A stretch of 14,518 nucleotides of DNA, from assembly GCA_001770785.1 (NCBI GenBank), contig MERZ01000373.1:14066-28583 (forward strand), in the 5' to 3' direction. The position numbers were made by a program, and so were the translations under genes. Positions 12,371 through 14,518 of this stretch are shown one piece after another. Below the pieces are notes generated by a model. The model was not told the origin of the DNA, made no database searches, and saw nothing but the letters and a program-made list of their open reading frames with translations. Positions within the stretch are counted from its first letter, which is position 1; each line of letters opens with the position of its first letter. This stretch comes from Burkholderiales bacterium RIFCSPHIGHO2_12_FULL_61_11 (GTDB lineage Bacteria > Pseudomonadota > Gammaproteobacteria > Burkholderiales > Burkholderiaceae_C).

Positions 12371-13984
12371 CTATTGAACCCGCACCAGGTCCTCCACCAC
12401 GCAGCGGGTCACCAGCGGCGGCTCCGCGCCGATATGAAAGGCGGCCTTGCGCTCGCGCAGCGCCACGTCGCTGGCCGTGACGCGGTCAAAACGCCGCAGG
12501 TGTTCGGTCCATGACTCATCGACGATCTGCTCAATAAAGCGGCCGGGCCGGTTGACGTCGCGCAGCAATTCCCACTCCAGCGCGCCCTGGCGCAGGCGGC
12601 TGCGGCGGCTTTCCTGCATCACCGCGCGAAAGTCGTCGCTGCGTGCCGGGTCGATCAGGTATTCAATCGTGACCATCACCTGGCCCGCGCCCGGCGGTGC
12701 ATCGGTCACCGGCGCCTTGAATTGGCGCGACGGTGTCATATCTTCCTCAATGCTGCGGTCCGTCACCAGCCGCAGCGCCAGCAGCATGGTGACGCTGCCG
12801 CTCACGGCCGCCACCAGCAAGCCGGTCGAAATACTCGTGAGCGTCGCGACCTGGCCCCACAGCGCCGCACCCAATGCGCTGGCGCCCATGATGGCCATCT
12901 GGTACATCGACATGCCGCGTGCGCGCACCCAATCGGGAAGCGACAGCTGGGCCGACACGCTGAGCGAATTCGCGCACGCCAGCCACGCCGCGCCATTGAG
13001 CAGCATGGCCGGGACCGCGACGTACACATTCGGGGCAAAGGCCATCACGGCAGTCGATACTGACTGCAGCAGCATGGCGCGCAGCACCAGCGTATCGCGC
13101 GCCATCAGCTGGCGCAGACGCGGCAAGTACATCGCGATGATGATGGCGCCGGCTCCCATGGAGGCCAGCAGCAGCGTGAAGGTGCCGGCATCGCCGCCGT
13201 GCAGGTTGCGCGCCACCAGCGGCAGCAGCGCCAGCAGCGCGGTGGAATGCAGGAAAAACAGCGCCACGCGCAGCAGCACTGCACGCAGGCGGGCCGACTG
13301 ACCGACAAACTGCAGCCCCACGCGCATGGCGCTGACCAGGCGCTCGCGGCCCAGCGGGCTGGGAACATGCTCGCGCCGCCAGCGCATGATGACAAAACCG
13401 GAAATGATCGACAGCACGGCATTGAGCACGAACACATAGGCCGTGCCGGCGCTGGCAATCAGCGCGCCGGCCACCAGCGGGCCGACGATGCGCGAGGTAT
13501 TCATGGCCACGCCGTTCAAGGCTATCGCCGCCGGCAACTGCAGGCGCGGCACCAGCTCGGGCATGATGGCGGCAAACACTGGCCAGCGCATCGCCAGGCC
13601 CACGCCATTGGCAAAGGTCAGCGCCAGCAGCAGGGCCGGCGTCATGATGCCAGCGATCACCGCGATGGCCAATAGCGTGGCCACGGCAGCGACCCAGAAC
13701 TGCGTCATGATGAAGTAACGCCTGCGATCGAGAATGTCGGCCAGCGCGCCACTGGGCAGGCCCAGCAGAAACACCGGCAGCGTCGAGGCCGACTGCACCA
13801 GCGCCACCCAGAGCGGCGTGCTGGTCATGGAGGTCATCAGCCATGCGGCCGCCACGTCGTTCATCCACATGCAGATGTTGGCGACCATCCAGGTACCCCA
13901 CAACAGGCGGAACACCGGAGACTTGAGCGGTCCCCAGGGCGAGAGCGATTGTGCCGCTTCGGTCTTGGCTATTTGCTCGGGCAT
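12371..13984 (-). CDS. MFS transporter, EntS-like (MFS_3), with C-terminal ABM-like domain
   Basis: A 537-residue inner-membrane protein. About twelve hydrophobic segments run through residues ~20-410, with the MFS loop GLPSGALADILDRRR between helices 2 and 3. LWVALVQSASTLPVFLLG before it and MRWPVFAAIMPELVPR further on are typical of the EntS-like (MFS_3, transmembrane secretion effector) group of drug and siderophore exporters. After the last helix, a soluble tail from about residue 425 (VMVTIEYLIDPARSDDF, then GALEWELLRD and FIEQIVDESWTEHLRRFDRV) looks like an antibiotic-biosynthesis-monooxygenase/dimeric ferredoxin-like domain, an arrangement known in this family and matching its usual length. 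It begins 13 bp after the end of the ABC transporter gene with an AAAAGGA-type ribosome binding site, so the two form an operon. Substrate unknown. Confidence 0.88.
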   Translation of the reverse strand: MPEQIAKTEAAQSLSPWGPLKSPVFRLLWGTWMVANICMWMNDVAAAWLMTSMTSTPLWVALVQSASTLPVFLLGLPSGALADILDRRRYFIMTQFWVAAVATLLAIAVIAGIMTPALLLALTFANGVGLAMRWPVFAAIMPELVPRLQLPAAIALNGVAMNTSRIVGPLVAGALIASAGTAYVFVLNAVLSIISGFVIMRWRREHVPSPLGRERLVSAMRVGLQFVGQSARLRAVLLRVALFFLHSTALLALLPLVARNLHGGDAGTFTLLLASMGAGAIIIAMYLPRLRQLMARDTLVLRAMLLQSVSTAVMAFAPNVYVAVPAMLLNGAAWLACANSLSVSAQLSLPDWVRARGMSMYQMAIMGASALGAALWGQVATLTSISTGLLVAAVSGSVTMLLALRLVTDRSIEEDMTPSRQFKAPVTDAPPGAGQVMVTIEYLIDPARSDDFRAVMQESRRSRLRQGALEWELLRDVNRPGRFIEQIVDESWTEHLRRFDRVTASDVALRERKAAFHIGAEPPLVTRCVVEDLVRVQ

Positions 13985-13997
13985 TCAGCGATCCTTT

Positions 13998-14518
13998 TCA
14001 TGGATTTTCGGAGAGCCGGCTTTCACTGACGCGGTACAAGGCAGGCGCGCCTTCCGGCAGTTTTTCAAGCTCCCAGAGCTTGCTGTGAAACGCCGCCATG
14101 CTGGGGCGGTGGGCAATCGAAACCATGCTGCCACGCACTGCCTTGACCTGCGCCAGCAGTCTTTCATAAACTGTTTTCTCGGCCACTTCGTCCAGCGCGC
14201 TGGTCGCTTCGTCGGCAAAAATCCAGGCGGGTTTTTTCAGCAGCACGCGGGCAATGGCCAGGCGCTGCTGCTCGCCACCCGAGAGCTTCTGGCTCCAGGC
14301 ATCCTGGTCGTCCAGCCTGTCCGAGAGCTTTGGCAGCAGCGCGTCTTTCAGGGCCTGCTTAAGCGCTTCGTCGCTGTATTGCGCGGCGGGCTGCGGGTAG
14401 GCCAGCGCATCACGCAGCGTGCCATTGGGGAAGTAGGGCCGCTGCGGAATGAACATGGCGTTGGCCGGTAGCTGGGTCTGGCCGCTGGCAAACGGCCAGA
14501 TGCCCGCCAGCGCGCGGA
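13998..14518 (-). CDS. ABC transporter ATP-binding/permease, SbmA/YddA/ABCD type, 3' end (partial)
   Basis: The frame is open to the right edge, so only the C-terminal ~173 residues are present. It reads RALAGIWPFASGQTQLPANA, then MFIPQRPYFPNGTLRDAL (Q-loop region), LSGGEQQRLAIARVLL (signature), WIFADEATSALDE (Walker B) and SIAHRP (H-loop). The Walker A loop and the membrane domain lie outside the window. The IWPF/QRPYFPNGTLR combination is typical of the group that fuses an ABC_membrane_2 (SbmA/BacA-like or peroxisomal ABCD-like) permease to an ATPase, as in E. coli YddA. Such proteins move peptides, cobalamin or acyl-CoA; the substrate here is unknown. Downstream and probably co-transcribed is the MFS exporter gene. 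Confidence 0.9.
   Translation of the reverse strand, partial: RALAGIWPFASGQTQLPANAMFIPQRPYFPNGTLRDALAYPQPAAQYSDEALKQALKDALLPKLSDRLDDQDAWSQKLSGGEQQRLAIARVLLKKPAWIFADEATSALDEVAEKTVYERLLAQVKAVRGSMVSIAHRPSMAAFHSKLWELEKLPEGAPALYRVSESRLSENP

Noticed and set aside
12747..13901. A 384-codon minus-strand frame, and several long plus-strand frames, over the MFS gene
   Set aside because: These are shadows in GC-rich coding sequence. The 537-codon frame has clear membrane helices and family motifs, and the others are rich in Arg, Ala and Gly without structure.

Overview
The window looks like a chromosomal segment from a betaproteobacterium, most likely Burkholderiales (Comamonadaceae or Alcaligenaceae type). 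The evidence is two Bug/TctC-type periplasmic receptors, a hydantoinase-B plus MmgE/PrpD gene pair, traces of a Burkholderiales-type porin, and GC-rich coding sequence at both ends. No rRNA, tRNA, CRISPR array or intact insertion sequence was seen.

Layout. (1) Positions 1-1834, + strand: the 3' end of a hydantoinase B/oxoprolinase-family gene, then a complete MmgE/PrpD-family gene, closed by a small hairpin-T terminator. (2) 1845-2538: a scar-like spacer. It holds two fragments of decayed porin coding sequence that abut in opposite orientations, and an 18-bp palindrome that could be an operator. (3) 2539-9492, + strand: a tight seven-gene catabolic-looking operon. It encodes two tandem M24 (creatinase/aminopeptidase P fold) proteins, one ornithine cyclodeaminase/mu-crystallin-family dehydrogenase, and two small/large pairs of the aconitase/isopropylmalate dehydratase superfamily in the order small1-large1-large2-small2. 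(4) 9703-11862, + strand: two tandem Bug/TctC solute receptors that are mosaic duplicates of each other. (5) 11863-12370: a spacer ending in a cluster of perfect GC-rich hairpins between convergent genes. (6) 12371-14518, - strand: an EntS-like MFS exporter and, upstream of it, the 3' end of an SbmA/YddA/ABCD-type ABC transporter.

The point of most interest is the seven-gene operon. Small1/large1 keep the aconitase-family hallmarks: three cluster cysteines (C300, C360, C363) and the FGCGSxRE motif. Large2/small2 align without gaps at these sites but have lost most of them. In large2 the first cysteine is His297 and the third is Ser359, with only C356 kept. In small2 the FGC cysteine (C62 in small1) is Gln62 and the R-E-Q triad is R-A-I. 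Both M24 proteins have likewise lost most metal-ligand positions, as in the metal-free M24 enzymes creatinase and ectoine hydrolase. Nearly every function in the block is therefore present as a diverged pair around a single OCD-family enzyme. The inference, not shown by sequence alone, is a pathway for a small nitrogen-containing or hydroxy-acid compound. It would be captured by the Bug receptors, hydrolysed by the M24 proteins, reduced or deaminated by the OCD protein, and hydrated or isomerised by the aconitase-type proteins. No local regulator and no TctA/TctB permease genes are present, so those must lie elsewhere.
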